Shown here: piece after piece, positions 33,071 to 41,929 of the stretch
Layout of the letters: each line of letters begins with the position of its first letter
How positions within the stretch are numbered: position 1 is the first letter of the stretch
Source: Microbacterium sp. Gd 4-13
GTDB taxonomy: Bacteria > Actinomycetota > Actinomycetes > Actinomycetales > Microbacteriaceae
Length of the DNA: 64,000 nucleotides
Assembly (NCBI RefSeq): GCF_003095395.1
Contig: NZ_QEIJ01000001.1
Coordinates: 496,001-560,000 of the forward strand
Reading direction: 5' to 3'
Translations under genes and position numbers: made by a program
The notes under the pieces: generated by a model
What the model saw: only the letters and a program-made list of their open reading frames with translations
Told to the model about the DNA's origin: nothing
Databases searched by the model: none

Positions 33071-34072
33071 TCAGACCGCCTGGGCGAAGCCCTCGTCGGT
33101 GGAGGCGATGTCCTTCGCCAGGTGCGCGAGATGCGGCGGGATGTCACGGCCCAGCGACACCATCGACTGCGCCCAGAGCCGACCCGCGCGGTAGGACGAT
33201 CGGACGAGCGGGCCGGCCAGCACCCCGAGGAATCCGATCCGCTCCGCCTCTTCCTTGAACTCGACGAACTCGGCGGGCTTCACCCAGCGCGCGACCGGCA
33301 GATGGCGGGGAGTGGGTCGCAGATACTGCGTGATGGTGATGATGTCGGTCCCGGCCTCGCGCAGGTCGCGGAGCGCCTGCACGACTTCCGCCGGCTCTTC
33401 GCCCATGCCGAGGATGAGGTTCGACTTGGTGATGAGGCCCGCCGCGCGGGCGCGGGTGAGGACGCCGAGCGAGCGGTCGTAGCGGAAGGCCGGACGGATG
33501 CGCTTGAAGATCCGCGGTACGGTCTCCACGTTGTGCGCGAAGACCTCGGGACGCGCGTCGAAGACCTCATCGAGAAGAACCGGGTTGCCGGAGAAGTCGG
33601 TGGCGAGGATCTCCACGCCCGTGCCCGGGTTGTCGGCGTGGATACGGCGCACGGTCTCGGCGTGGAGCCAGGCGCCCTCGTCGGGGAGGTCGTCGCGGGC
33701 GACGCCGGTGACGGTCGCGTAGCGCAGGTTCATGCGCTGTACGCTCTCCGCCACGCGGCGCGGCTCGTCGGTGTCGTAATCGGCGGGCTTGCCGGTGTCG
33801 ATCTGGCAGAAGTCGCATCGTCGGGTGCACTGCGAGCCGCCGATGAGGAACGTCGCCTCGCGGTCTTCCCAGCATTCGAAGATGTTCGGGCAGCCGGCTT
33901 CCTGGCAGACGGTGTGCAGGTCCTCCGTCTTCATGAGGGACTGCAGCGCGGTGTACTCGGGCCCCATGCGCGCGGTGGTCTTGATCCACTCCGGCTTGCG
34001 CTCGATCGGGGTCTGAGCGTTGCGCACCTCGAGGCGCAGCATCCTGCGCCCTTCCGGCGCGGCGACGCTCAC
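33071..34072 (-). CDS. lipA: Lipoyl synthase
   Basis: Radical SAM enzyme that inserts two sulfurs into octanoyl-proteins; 333 residues. The auxiliary cluster Cys set is [17 protein letters not shown], and the radical SAM motif is [30 protein letters not shown] lies in the barrel. I chose the GTG at 34072, which gives [17 protein letters not shown], the usual actinobacterial N-terminus, and overlaps the lipB stop (GTGA); an ATG at 34042 is an alternative. It is co-translated with lipB. Confidence 0.96.
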   Translation of the reverse strand: MSVAAPEGRRMLRLEVRNAQTPIERKPEWIKTTARMGPEYTALQSLMKTEDLHTVCQEAGCPNIFECWEDREATFLIGGSQCTRRCDFCQIDTGKPADYDTDEPRRVAESVQRMNLRYATVTGVARDDLPDEGAWLHAETVRRIHADNPGTGVEILATDFSGNPVLLDEVFDARPEVFAHNVETVPRIFKRIRPAFRYDRSLGVLTRARAAGLITKSNLILGMGEEPAEVVQALRDLREAGTDIITITQYLRPTPRHLPVARWVKPAEFVEFKEEAERIGFLGVLAGPLVRSSYRAGRLWAQSMVSLGRDIPPHLAHLAKDIASTDEGFAQAV

Positions 34073-34707
34073 GCGGCCACCGCCGCGAACTCGGACGCGA
34101 ATGCCGTCGTCACCGTTGCGACGACGTCGCGCGGCGAGACGGCTGCGCCCACCACCTCGCTCACGGTCGTCACGCCCGCATCCGAGATGCCGCACGGGAC
34201 GATCTGACGGAAGGGCGCGAGCGAATTGTCGCAGTTGAGGGCGAACCCGTGCATCGTGACGCCTTTCTCGACGCGGACTCCGATCGCCGCGATCTTGTTG
34301 TCGGACAGCGGCCCACGCACCCAGACGCCGCTGCGTCCCTCGACCTGACGGCCGTCGACGCCGTGGAGGCGCAGCGCGGCGATGAGCGCGCGCTCGAGGC
34401 GTCGGACGTGCGCGACGACGTCGATGGGCTCCGGCAGCCGCACGATGGGGTATCCGACGAGTTGCCCCGGGCCGTGCCACGTGATGCGTCCTCCCCGGTC
34501 GACATCCACGACGGGAATGCCGTCGCGCGGGCGATCGGCCTCCTGCGTGCGGGTGCCCGCCGTGTAGACGCTCTCGTGCTCCAGCACGATCAGCGTGTCG
34601 GCCCTGGTTCCGGCGAGTACGTCGGCGTGGATGCGTCGCTGCAGTGCCCACCCATCGGGGTAGGGCACGTAGTGCGGGGCAAGGCCCGCCTCGAGGATCT
34701 CGATCAT
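34069..34707 (-). CDS. lipB: Octanoyltransferase
   Basis: Transfers octanoyl from acyl-carrier protein to lipoate-dependent enzymes, just upstream of LipA in the pathway; 212 residues. Family motifs are [40 protein letters not shown] and [20 protein letters not shown], with the active-site Cys in PCGI. GGAGG sits before the ATG. The -10 box TAGACT at 34741-34736 is covered by a dyad that may be an operator. Confidence 0.96.
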   Translation of the reverse strand: MIEILEAGLAPHYVPYPDGWALQRRIHADVLAGTRADTLIVLEHESVYTAGTRTQEADRPRDGIPVVDVDRGGRITWHGPGQLVGYPIVRLPEPIDVVAHVRRLERALIAALRLHGVDGRQVEGRSGVWVRGPLSDNKIAAIGVRVEKGVTMHGFALNCDNSLAPFRQIVPCGISDAGVTTVSEVVGAAVSPRDVVATVTTAFASEFAAVAA

Positions 34708-34722
34708 CTCGACCTCCGCCGG

Positions 34723-34747
34723 GGTTGTTGCATGGAGTCTAACAACC
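34723..34747. promoter_or_regulatory. Dyad covering the lipB -10 box, next to the TetR-VOC gene
   Basis: GGTTGTT (34723-34729) and AACAACC (34741-34747) form a perfect 7-bp inverted repeat with an 11-nt centre. On the minus strand the right arm and centre contain TAGACT (34741-34736), the likely lipB -10 box. Its size and position between two divergent genes fit a TetR-family operator. Confidence 0.6.
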
Positions 34748-34793
34748 TCCGCGGGTGCGTGGAGGTCATGCCCACGCGCCTACCCTGGAGAAC

Positions 34794-35774
34794 ATGGCAC
34801 CCGATCAGCGCGGGGGGCGACCTCGCGCGTCGTCTCGAGAGACCCTGGCGGAAGCGGCATCCGAGCTCTTCCTCGAGAAGGGCTTTGCCGAGACCTCGGT
34901 CGCCGACATCACGACGCGCGCCGGAGTGAGCCGTTCCAGCTTCTTCAACTACTTCGCGACCAAGAGCGATGTGCTCTGGGCGGGCTTCGATGAGCGCGTC
35001 GCGAGCCTGGACGCAGCGCTCGATCACGACCACGACGGCGGCGACGTCGACGCGGTGGTCCGTGGCGCGCTGAGGGATCTGCTCGACGGATTCGATCCCG
35101 ACACCCTGGCGTTGGCGCTCGCGCAGGCCGACACGATGGGACTCACCGACGAGATCGAGCGCGAGTCGGCGGTGCGGCGCGCGCGCATCGCGAGGGCGGT
35201 CGCCGAGAGACTCGTCGCCGGGGGTGTCGATCCCTTGCGCGCCGAGGTGCTGGGTGCGGCGCACGGGGGAGCGGTGCTGGCGGCGTTGTCGCGATGGGCG
35301 GGTTCCGGCGCGGGCCGCACTCCGCTCGGCGCGATCCTGTCGCGAGCGCTGGAGGCCGTCGCGCCCGCCGGTGGCGGAGGGGCGGTGCGGCAACTGCGCG
35401 TCGTCGTCCGCGCCGACGACTACGAAGCCGCGGTGGCGTTCTACCGCGACGTCGTGGGGATGCCCGAGAGGGCTGCGTACGAGGGCGACGGCGACGCGCG
35501 CGTGACGATCCTCGATGCCGGGGTCGCGACCCTCGAACTGGCGAACACCGCTCAGGTCGAGATGATCGATCGCGTCGAGACCGACGGCGACACGAGCGAC
35601 CGCATCCGCCTGGGCCTCGAGGTGTCGGGCGGTGCGGCGGCGACCGAGCGGCTGGCGGAGGGCGGAGGGAGCGTGATCGCCTCGCCACGCGTCACCCCGT
35701 GGGGTTCTCTGAACAGTCGCCTGCGAGGCCCGGCCGATCTGCAGCTGACGCTCTTCGACGAGGATCCGGCGTAG
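34794..35774 (+). CDS. TetR-type regulator fused to a VOC domain
   Basis: A 326-residue fusion. Residues 10 to about 60 are a TetR helix-turn-helix (LAEAASELFLEKGFAETSVA, TTRAGVSRSSFFNYFATKSD). The TetR helical part continues to about 195. From about 198 a vicinal-oxygen-chelate (glyoxalase/bleomycin-resistance) domain follows (QLRVVVRADDYEAAVAFYRD, then EVSGGAAATERLAEGGG and SRLRGPADLQLTLFDED). The VOC part may bind a small ligand or metal and serve as an extra sensor. TACCCT and GGAG precede the ATG. It is divergent from lipB, and the dyad between them is a candidate operator. Confidence 0.88.
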   Translation: MAPDQRGGRPRASSRETLAEAASELFLEKGFAETSVADITTRAGVSRSSFFNYFATKSDVLWAGFDERVASLDAALDHDHDGGDVDAVVRGALRDLLDGFDPDTLALALAQADTMGLTDEIERESAVRRARIARAVAERLVAGGVDPLRAEVLGAAHGGAVLAALSRWAGSGAGRTPLGAILSRALEAVAPAGGGGAVRQLRVVVRADDYEAAVAFYRDVVGMPERAAYEGDGDARVTILDAGVATLELANTAQVEMIDRVETDGDTSDRIRLGLEVSGGAAATERLAEGGGSVIASPRVTPWGSLNSRLRGPADLQLTLFDEDPA

Positions 35775-35837
35775 CAGCGGCGGATGCTACGCGCCCACGC
35801 CGGCGCGCCGCATCCGCTCGCGTAAACTTGTCGGATC

Positions 35838-37400
35838 ATGGCTACTTTCGGCACGCTCTCCGACCGTCTCACAGAGACGTTCCGCAACCTCCGCACCAAG
35901 GGCAAGCTCACGCCCGCGGACGTCGACGGGACCGTGCGCGAGATCCGTCGCGCCCTCCTCGACGCCGACGTCGCTCTGCCCGTGGTCAAGGACTTCACCG
36001 CCTCCGTGCGTGAACGCGCCCTGGGCGATGAGGTCAACAAGGCGCTGAACCCGGCTCAGCAGGTGGTGCAGATCGTCAACGAGGAGCTCGTGGGCATCCT
36101 CGGCGGGCAGCAGCGTCGGCTGCAGTTCGCGAAGAACCCGCCGACCGTGATCATGCTCGCGGGTCTCCAGGGGTCGGGTAAGACGACCTTCGCCGGAAAG
36201 CTCGCGAAGCAGCTCGAGAAGGAGGGTCACACCCCGCTCCTCGTCGCCGCCGACCTCCAGCGTCCGAACGCCGTCAACCAGCTGCAGGTCGTCGCGCAGC
36301 AGGCCGGTGCGACGATCTTCGCCCCCGAGCCGGGCAACGGCGTCGGCGACCCGGTGAAGGTCGCGAAGGCGGGCGTGGAGCACGCGCGACGCCAGCAGCA
36401 CGACGTCGTCATCATCGACACGGCCGGCCGCCTCGGCGTCGACGCCGAGCTGATGAAGCAGGCCTCGAACATCCGCAAGGCGACCGATCCCGACGAGGTG
36501 CTGTTCGTCATCGACGCGATGATCGGTCAGGACGCCGTCAACACCGCCAAGGCCTTCCAGGAGGGCGTCGACTTCACCGGAGTGGTGCTGTCGAAGCTCG
36601 ACGGCGATGCGCGCGGTGGAGCGGCTCTGTCGGTGGCCTCGGTCACCGGCCGTCCGATCATCTACGCGTCGACCGGTGAGGGCCTCGACGACCTCGAGCC
36701 GTTCCATCCCGACCGCATGGCGAGCCGCATCCTCGACCTCGGTGACATCCTGACCCTCATCGAGCAGGCGCAGTCGGCCTTCGACGAGGAAGAGGCGATG
36801 AAGGTCGCCGAGAAGCTCGCGACCTCGACCTTCACCCTCGAGGACTTCCTCGAGCAGATGCAGCAGATGAAGAAGATGGGCTCGATGAAGAAGATGCTCG
36901 GGATGCTCCCGGGTATGGGCTCCATGAAGCAGCAGATGGAGAACTTCGACGAGCGCGAGATCGATCGCACGGAGGCGATCATCCGTTCGATGACGATCGC
37001 CGAGCGTCGCAATCCGAAGCTTCTCAACGGTTCGCGGCGCCTGCGCATCGCGCGCGGTTCGGGCATGACCGTCACCGACGTGAACGCGCTCGTACAGCGC
37101 TTCGATCAGGCCGCGAAGATGATGAAGACGATGGCCCGCGGCGGGGTGCCCAACATCCCGGGCATGGGTCCGGTTCCCGGAGCGGGGCGTCCGGGAGCCT
37201 CCTCCAAGCGAGGCAAGCAGCAGAAGGCGAAGGGGTCGCGATCGGGCAACCCGGCCAAGCGCGCCGCCGAGAACGCCGGCATCGCCGCATCCGCCCCCGC
37301 CGCTCCGACGGGGTCGGGTTTCGGCCTCGGTGGTGCCAAGGGCGCCGCTCCGTCGGAGGCCGACCTCGCCGAGCTGCAGAAGATGCTCGGCCGCGGCTGA
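35838..37400 (+). CDS. ffh: Signal recognition particle protein
   Basis: SRP GTPase that binds signal sequences and 4.5S RNA; 520 residues. The NG domain has GLQGSGKTTFAGKLAKQL, DLQRPNAVNQLQVV, IDTAGRLGVDAELMKQ and SKLDGDARGGAAL. The Met-rich M domain spans about 330-430 (MQQMKKMGSMKKMLGMLPGM and the RNA-binding RRLRIARGSGMTVTDVN). The C-terminal tail of about 70 residues is Gly/Ala/Lys-rich. TAAACT at 35823-35828 leaves a 5' UTR of only a few nt, so initiation may be nearly leaderless. Confidence 0.96.
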   Translation: MATFGTLSDRLTETFRNLRTKGKLTPADVDGTVREIRRALLDADVALPVVKDFTASVRERALGDEVNKALNPAQQVVQIVNEELVGILGGQQRRLQFAKNPPTVIMLAGLQGSGKTTFAGKLAKQLEKEGHTPLLVAADLQRPNAVNQLQVVAQQAGATIFAPEPGNGVGDPVKVAKAGVEHARRQQHDVVIIDTAGRLGVDAELMKQASNIRKATDPDEVLFVIDAMIGQDAVNTAKAFQEGVDFTGVVLSKLDGDARGGAALSVASVTGRPIIYASTGEGLDDLEPFHPDRMASRILDLGDILTLIEQAQSAFDEEEAMKVAEKLATSTFTLEDFLEQMQQMKKMGSMKKMLGMLPGMGSMKQQMENFDEREIDRTEAIIRSMTIAERRNPKLLNGSRRLRIARGSGMTVTDVNALVQRFDQAAKMMKTMARGGVPNIPGMGPVPGAGRPGASSKRGKQQKAKGSRSGNPAKRAAENAGIAASAPAAPTGSGFGLGGAKGAAPSEADLAELQKMLGRG

Positions 37401-37424
37401 CGCGTCGCCTGCGCCGTGTCGAAC

Positions 37425-37489
37425 GTAGGAGATGGCGCGCACACAGGCCGTTTCTCCGCGTGTCGTCCTACCTCCGCGCCATGACCTAC
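37425..37489. repeat. Palindromic repeat, left copy
   Basis: A 65-nt element with ends GTAGGAGATGGCGC and GCGCCATGACCTAC that can fold on itself. It aligns without gaps to the copy at 38450-38514 with 47 of 65 identical bases in either orientation by my hand count. It lies between ffh and the nuclease-like pseudogene. Confidence 0.7.
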
Positions 37490-37606
37490 GCCGGGCACGG
37501 CTGATCGCGCCCGGCTCGTCCTCCCCAGCACGCTGAGAACGGCAGTTCTCCACGGCGGCACCGGTTGGCGCCGTCACGGGGGCCCGTCGTGAGCGAACGT
37601 GGCGGG

Positions 37607-38447
37607 ATGCGTCGTCCTCCCTTCACCGCGTGGCTCCGAGAGAACGGCGGGATCGCACATTCCGCCACCGCCCGGGGCGCGGGGTATTCTCAGCGCGCCA
37701 TGGCCGACGCGGTGGCGGCCGGCCGCGTAGACCGGGTGCGTCGGTCGTGGCTGGTGACGCGTGATGCTGATGCCGTAGCGAGGTCGGCCATCGAGGTCGG
37801 TGGTCGGCGCCGCGGCCCGATGGGGCCTCTGGGTTCCACCCAGCGACGGACTCGTCCATGTGGCGGTCAAACCCACCGCCTCGCGCGTGGAAGGAGGGTC
37901 GCTCGTCGTTCACTGGGGGAATGGGCCCATGCCCGTGCCTCCCCACTGCGTCGAAGACCCCCTCATCGACGTGCTGTTCCACGTCGCTCGGTGTCAGTCG
38001 CGTCGAGACGCATTCGCGGTGTGGGAATCGGCGGTTCGGCTGGGCATGGTCGAGCCCTCCGAGCTCGCACGCGTGATGTGGAGGTCTACGGCCGCCGCAG
38101 ACATCGCCGAGCATCTGTCGGCGCTCAGCGACTCCGGACTCGAGTCGATCTTCGTGCACGGCGTGCGGGCCCTCGGACTCGCGGTGCGCCAGCAAGTGTG
38201 GATAGACGGGCATCCGCTCGACGCCGTCATCGGAGAACGCCTGCTCGTGCAGCTCGACGGATTCGCGCACCACTCGAACGCGCAGGATCGCCGGCGCGAT
38301 ATCCGAGCCGACGCCAGGCTCGCGCTCCGCGGCTTCACCACGCTGCGGTTCGACTGGTATCAGGTCATGTTCGACTGGGCGTTCGTCGAGCGAACGCTCC
38401 TCCTCGCGGTGGCGCAGGGGCTGCACCTCGCACCGCCGAGGTTCTGA
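37607..38447 (+). pseudogene. Frameshifted AbiEi/DUF559-type gene
   Basis: Two halves of one protein are in different frames. The N-terminal part from ATG 37607 (FTAWLRENGGIAHSATARGA, AVAAGRVDRVRRSWLVTRDA) resembles the winged-helix AbiEi-type antitoxin domain. It runs to about 37798 in frame 2. The C-terminal part continues in frame 3 from about 37800 (GAAARWGLWVPPSDG, HVAVKPTASRVEGG) to the Vsr/DUF559-like endonuclease fold near the end (LLVQLDGFAHHSNAQDRRRD, ALRGFTTLRFDWYQV). One surplus base in or near GGTCGGTGGTCGGC at about 37796-37809 explains it. It is either a recent pseudogene or a sequencing error. It sits between two palindromic repeats. Confidence 0.75.
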
Positions 38448-38449
38448 GC

Positions 38450-38514
38450 GTAGGACCTGGCGCGAGGGTAGGACGTTTCGCCGCAGATCGTCCTTCGTCG
38501 GCGCCATCTCCTGC
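38450..38514. repeat. Palindromic repeat, right copy
   Basis: The second 65-nt element, with ends GTAGGACCTGGCGCG and GGCGCCATCTCCTGC, starts 2 nt after the pseudogene stop. It is homologous to 37425-37489. Together they bracket a 1-kb cassette. The dyad may also end transcription of both converging units. Confidence 0.7.
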
Positions 38515-38545
38515 TTTCGGCGCAGGGAGGGGCGGACGCTGCGCG

Positions 38546-39706
38546 CTACAGCGATGACAGCAGGTGCTCGCGCAGCGTGGGTCCGCCCCGGAACTCGCGG
38601 ATCAGGTGCTGCACGACCTGGCGGAGATCGCCGTCGGCCGCGTCGGCGACCGCGATCTGGCGCGCGGAGCTGCCGCCGGTGGCGAGGATCGTCTGCAGGC
38701 CCTCGAACTCGCGCGCGCACTTGAGCTCCGACGCGACATCGCGCAGCCGATCGATCGTCTCGTGCAGGTGCTCGACGACGGGCTCTTCGCGTCCGTCCGC
38801 GTCGACGATGACCCTGGCGTCGAGCCCGTAGCGTGCCGCTCGCCACTTGTTCTCCCGGGCGAACCACGGCTGGATGCGGGGGAGTTCCCGCCCTTCGTCG
38901 AGATCGCGCGAGAACTGCTCGACCAACGTCTGGACCAGCGAGGCGACGGCGGCAAGCTCGGGAAGGGTCGACATGCCGTCGCAGGCACGCACCTCGATCG
39001 TTCCCCAGCGCGGCGCAGGGCGGATGTCCCATCGCACCTCGGACGCATCGGCCATCACGCCGGTGCGCGCCATGTCGTCGAGATAGCCCTCGAACTGCGC
39101 CCAGTCGTCGAGCGGCCAGGGGAGTCCGGCCGTCGGGAGCTGTTGGAAGACCAATGCGCGATTCGATGCGTAGCCGGTGCGCTCGCCCGCCCAGAACGGA
39201 CTGGAGGCCGAGAGCGCCTGCAGATGCGGCAGGTAGGTCGTGAGGGCGGCGATGATCGGCAGCACCTTGTTGACGTCCTCCACGCCGACGTGGATATGGA
39301 TGCCCCAGATCATCATGTTGCGCCCCCACCATTGGGTGCGCTCGATGAGGCTCTCGTACCGGGTCTTGTCGGTGACCTGCTGGTCGTACCACTGCGCGAA
39401 GGGGTGGCTGCCGGCGCAGAGCAGCTCCAGATGGCGCGGCTCGGTCTCGGCCCGGACGGCGGCGATCGCGTCCGCGACGTCATCGACGGCCGCGGCGACC
39501 GTGTCGCCGATACCGCTCGTGATCTCGACCGTGTTCGTCAGGAGCTCGCCCGTGACGGTGAAGCGCTCGAGCGCCGTGGAGTCCTCCAGCGCATCCAGGA
39601 TCTCGGGCGCGCGCGGGACGAGGTCGCCCGTATCCGCGTCGGCGAGCATGAGTTCCCACTCGATCCCGACCGTCGAACGGGGGGATGTCGCGAAGGGCAC
39701 CGTCAT
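38546..39706 (-). CDS. YbdK-type carboxylate-amine (glutamate--cysteine) ligase
   Basis: A 386-residue member of the GCS2 family, actinobacterial YbdK type. Landmarks are GIEWELMLADADTGDLVPRA, GELLTNTVEITSGIGDTVA, WGRNMMIWGIHIHVGVEDVN, SASSPFWAGERTGYASNRAL and RPAPRWGTIEVRACDGMSTL. Members form a gamma-glutamyl bond, but weak or other substrates are reported for the YbdK type, and mycothiol-producing actinobacteria need no glutathione, so I do not call it gshA. CAGAAT plus 6 nt precedes the ATG, again a leaderless arrangement. Confidence 0.9.
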   Translation of the reverse strand: MTVPFATSPRSTVGIEWELMLADADTGDLVPRAPEILDALEDSTALERFTVTGELLTNTVEITSGIGDTVAAAVDDVADAIAAVRAETEPRHLELLCAGSHPFAQWYDQQVTDKTRYESLIERTQWWGRNMMIWGIHIHVGVEDVNKVLPIIAALTTYLPHLQALSASSPFWAGERTGYASNRALVFQQLPTAGLPWPLDDWAQFEGYLDDMARTGVMADASEVRWDIRPAPRWGTIEVRACDGMSTLPELAAVASLVQTLVEQFSRDLDEGRELPRIQPWFARENKWRAARYGLDARVIVDADGREEPVVEHLHETIDRLRDVASELKCAREFEGLQTILATGGSSARQIAVADAADGDLRQVVQHLIREFRGGPTLREHLLSSL

Positions 39707-39772
39707 GGCCACATTCTGACATCCCGTGATCCGCGAGCCGTCGTTTCGCGGCACGCGCCGTCATCTGGCAGA

Positions 39773-39805
39773 ATAGAGGGTCGGACCCGGTACTCGACCC
39801 TCTAT
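39773..39805 (+). promoter_or_regulatory. Hairpin at the 5' end of the rpsP transcript
   Basis: ATAGAGGGTCG (39773-39783) and CGACCCTCTAT (39795-39805) form an 11-bp perfect stem. It begins at the end of the probable -10 box CAGAAT (39769-39774), so the mRNA would begin within or at the hairpin. The stem may protect the 5' end, or regulate. A competing pairing GGACC/GGTCC is possible further down. Confidence 0.55.
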
Positions 39806-39899
39806 CCAGTTCCCGGTCCACCTATTTGAGCTTCCGCCGGGTGTGCACCCCACTCTCCAGGCGTTCGGTTCGTTCGCTTTCCACACATTCAGGAGAATC

Positions 39900-40313
39900 G
39901 TGGCTGTAAAGATCCGTCTCAAGCGCCTGGGCAAGATCCGTGCGCCGTACTACCGCATCGTCGTCGCCGACTCGCGCACCAAGCGCGACGGCCGTGTCAT
40001 CGAAGAGATCGGCAAGTACCACCCCACCGAGGAGCCCTCGTTCATCGAGGTCGACTCCGAGCGCGCGCAGTACTGGCTCGGCGTCGGCGCTCAGCCGAGC
40101 CCGCAGGTGCTCGCGATCCTCAAGATCACCGGCGACTGGGGCACCTTCAAGGGCGACGCGAACGCGACGTCGACGCTGAAGACCAAGGCCGAGAAGGTCC
40201 CCTTCGAGGTCGACTCCTCGAAGAAGTCGGTCATCAAGCCCAAGGCCGACAAGCCCGCCGCGGCCCCGGCCGACGCTGAGGGCGACGCCGACGCGGCGTC
40301 CGCCTCCGAGTAA
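39900..40313 (+). CDS. rpsP: 30S ribosomal protein S16
   Basis: A 137-residue ribosomal protein. The conserved core is [36 protein letters not shown] and [19 protein letters not shown]. The last 55 residues are a Lys/Ala then Ala/Asp/Glu-rich tail, longer than the about 80-90 residues of E. coli S16. The GTG at 39900 has AGGAGAA 4 nt upstream. It heads the operon rpsP-khpA-rimM-trmD. Confidence 0.96.
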   Translation: MAVKIRLKRLGKIRAPYYRIVVADSRTKRDGRVIEEIGKYHPTEEPSFIEVDSERAQYWLGVGAQPSPQVLAILKITGDWGTFKGDANATSTLKTKAEKVPFEVDSSKKSVIKPKADKPAAAPADAEGDADAASASE

Positions 40314-40317
40314 GCCG

Positions 40318-40548
40318 TTGCTCGCCGCCGCGCTCGAGCACGTCGTCAAGGGGATCGTGGATCACCCCGACGCCGTGTCCATCCGTTCCTCCACGTCGCC
40401 TCGCGGTGACGTGCTGGAGGTGCACGTCCACCCCGATGACCGGGGTCGCGTGATCGGGCGCGGCGGACGCACGGCCAAAGCCCTGCGGACGGTCGTCGGC
40501 GCTCTCGCCGACGGTCGCCGCGTGCGGGTCGACGTCGCCGATGACTGA
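40318..40548 (+). CDS. khpA: KH-domain RNA-binding protein
   Basis: A 76-residue KH protein with the GxxG loop in RGRVIGRGGRTAKALRTVVG. The family, with KhpB/EloR in Gram-positives, affects RNA and cell-elongation control, but no specific role is established here. TTG at 40318 gives (M)LAAALEHVVKGIVDHPDAV, the usual family start, and no other start is available. The stop overlaps the rimM start by 8 nt. Confidence 0.9.
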   Translation: MLAAALEHVVKGIVDHPDAVSIRSSTSPRGDVLEVHVHPDDRGRVIGRGGRTAKALRTVVGALADGRRVRVDVADD

Positions 40549-41212
40549 CGTGCCCGCCGAAGGCCGCGCGCACTCCCCGCGTCCGGCCCGCACCCAGCTG
40601 CGCGTGGGTCGCCTCGTCAAGGCGCACGGGCTCAAGGGTGCCCTCAAGATCGAGCTCTACACCGACGACCCCGACGGTCGTTTCGCGCCAGGGTCGACCT
40701 TCACGCTCCAGGTTCCCGAGTCGTCGCCGTGGCACGGCAAGCCGCTCACCGTGCGCGAGTTCCGCTGGATGAACAGCCACCCGGTCGCCTTCTTCGAGGG
40801 CGTCGACGACCGCAGCGGAGCCGAAGAGCTGGTTCGCGCCATCCTCTGGATCGACGAGGATGCTGAGTCCGCCCCCGTCGAGGACGACGCCTGGTACGAC
40901 CACCAGCTGGTCGGCCTCGACGTCGTGCGTGACGGTGCCGTCGTGGGCCGCGTGATCCGCGTCGATCATCTCCCCTCGCAGGATCTGCTCGCCGTGCGCC
41001 CCGCGGGCGCCGCCGACGACGAGATCCTCGTCCCCTTCGTGAAGGCAATTGTGCCCGAGGTCGACATCTCCGCGGGGCGCGTCATCGTGACCCCTCCGGC
41101 AGGTCTGTTCGAGGAGCTCGAGTCCGACGAATCCGAGACGGCCGCCGGCAAGGCCGACGTGGCGGAGCCGGCGGCGACCGAGTCCTCCGAGGGCGACGAC
41201 ACGGACCGCTGA
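40541..41212 (+). CDS. rimM: Ribosome maturation factor RimM
   Basis: A 16S processing factor of 223 residues. It binds S19 and helps build the 30S head. The N-terminal RimM domain begins [20 protein letters not shown], and the PRC-barrel covers [15 protein letters not shown] to [20 protein letters not shown]. The last 40 residues are an acidic Ala/Glu tail. The ATG overlaps khpA. Confidence 0.95.
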   Translation: MTDVPAEGRAHSPRPARTQLRVGRLVKAHGLKGALKIELYTDDPDGRFAPGSTFTLQVPESSPWHGKPLTVREFRWMNSHPVAFFEGVDDRSGAEELVRAILWIDEDAESAPVEDDAWYDHQLVGLDVVRDGAVVGRVIRVDHLPSQDLLAVRPAGAADDEILVPFVKAIVPEVDISAGRVIVTPPAGLFEELESDESETAAGKADVAEPAATESSEGDDTDR

Positions 41213-41213
41213 C

Positions 41214-41918
41214 GTGCGCATCGACGTCGTCACGATCTTCCCCGCCTTCTTCGACGCTCTCGAGGTATCGCTCCTCGGCAAGGCCCGCGGCGCGGGCATT
41301 CTCGACGTACGTGTGCACGATCTGCGCTCCTGGGCGCACGATCGTCACCGGACGGTGGACGACACGCCCTACGGCGGCGGCGCCGGCATGGTGATGAAGC
41401 CCGAGCCCTGGGGCGCAGCGCTGGATTCGATCGTGGCGGATGCCGGCGACGACCCCACGGCGCAGCATCCGGTCATCATCTTCCCCTCGCCCGCGGGGGA
41501 GGTCTTCACTCAGGCCACGGCTCGCGAGCTCGCCCAGGAGTCCCACCTCGTGTTCGGCTGCGGTCGCTACGAGGGGATCGACGAGCGTGTGTTCTCGTAC
41601 GCGGAGACGATCGGCCGCGTGCGGCTCGTGAGTCTCGGCGATTACGTGCTCAACGGGGGAGAGGTGGCGTCGATGGCGATGATCGAGGCCATCGGCCGTC
41701 TCGTGCCGGGCGTCGTCGGCAACCCGGCGAGCCTTGTCGAGGAATCGCACGAGGACGGCCTGCTGGAGTACCCGTCGTACACGAAGCCCGCTTCATGGCG
41801 CGAGCGGGAGGTGCCGCCGATCCTGCTCAGCGGCAATCACGGGGCGATCGCCGCGTGGCGTCGCGAGCAGCAGATCGAGCGGACGCGCGAGCGTCGTCCC
41901 GACCTGCTGCCCGAGTAG
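41214..41918 (+). CDS. trmD: tRNA (guanine37-N1)-methyltransferase
   Basis: Methylates G37 of tRNAs with a CCN/CUN/CGG-type anticodon, preventing frameshifts; 234 residues. The knot-fold motifs are [34 protein letters not shown] and [23 protein letters not shown] at 41214 begins 1 nt after the rimM stop. It is the last gene of the rpsP operon and convergent with map. Confidence 0.96.
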   Translation: MRIDVVTIFPAFFDALEVSLLGKARGAGILDVRVHDLRSWAHDRHRTVDDTPYGGGAGMVMKPEPWGAALDSIVADAGDDPTAQHPVIIFPSPAGEVFTQATARELAQESHLVFGCGRYEGIDERVFSYAETIGRVRLVSLGDYVLNGGEVASMAMIEAIGRLVPGVVGNPASLVEESHEDGLLEYPSYTKPASWREREVPPILLSGNHGAIAAWRREQQIERTRERRPDLLPE

Positions 41919-41929
41919 CCTTCCGCGCG

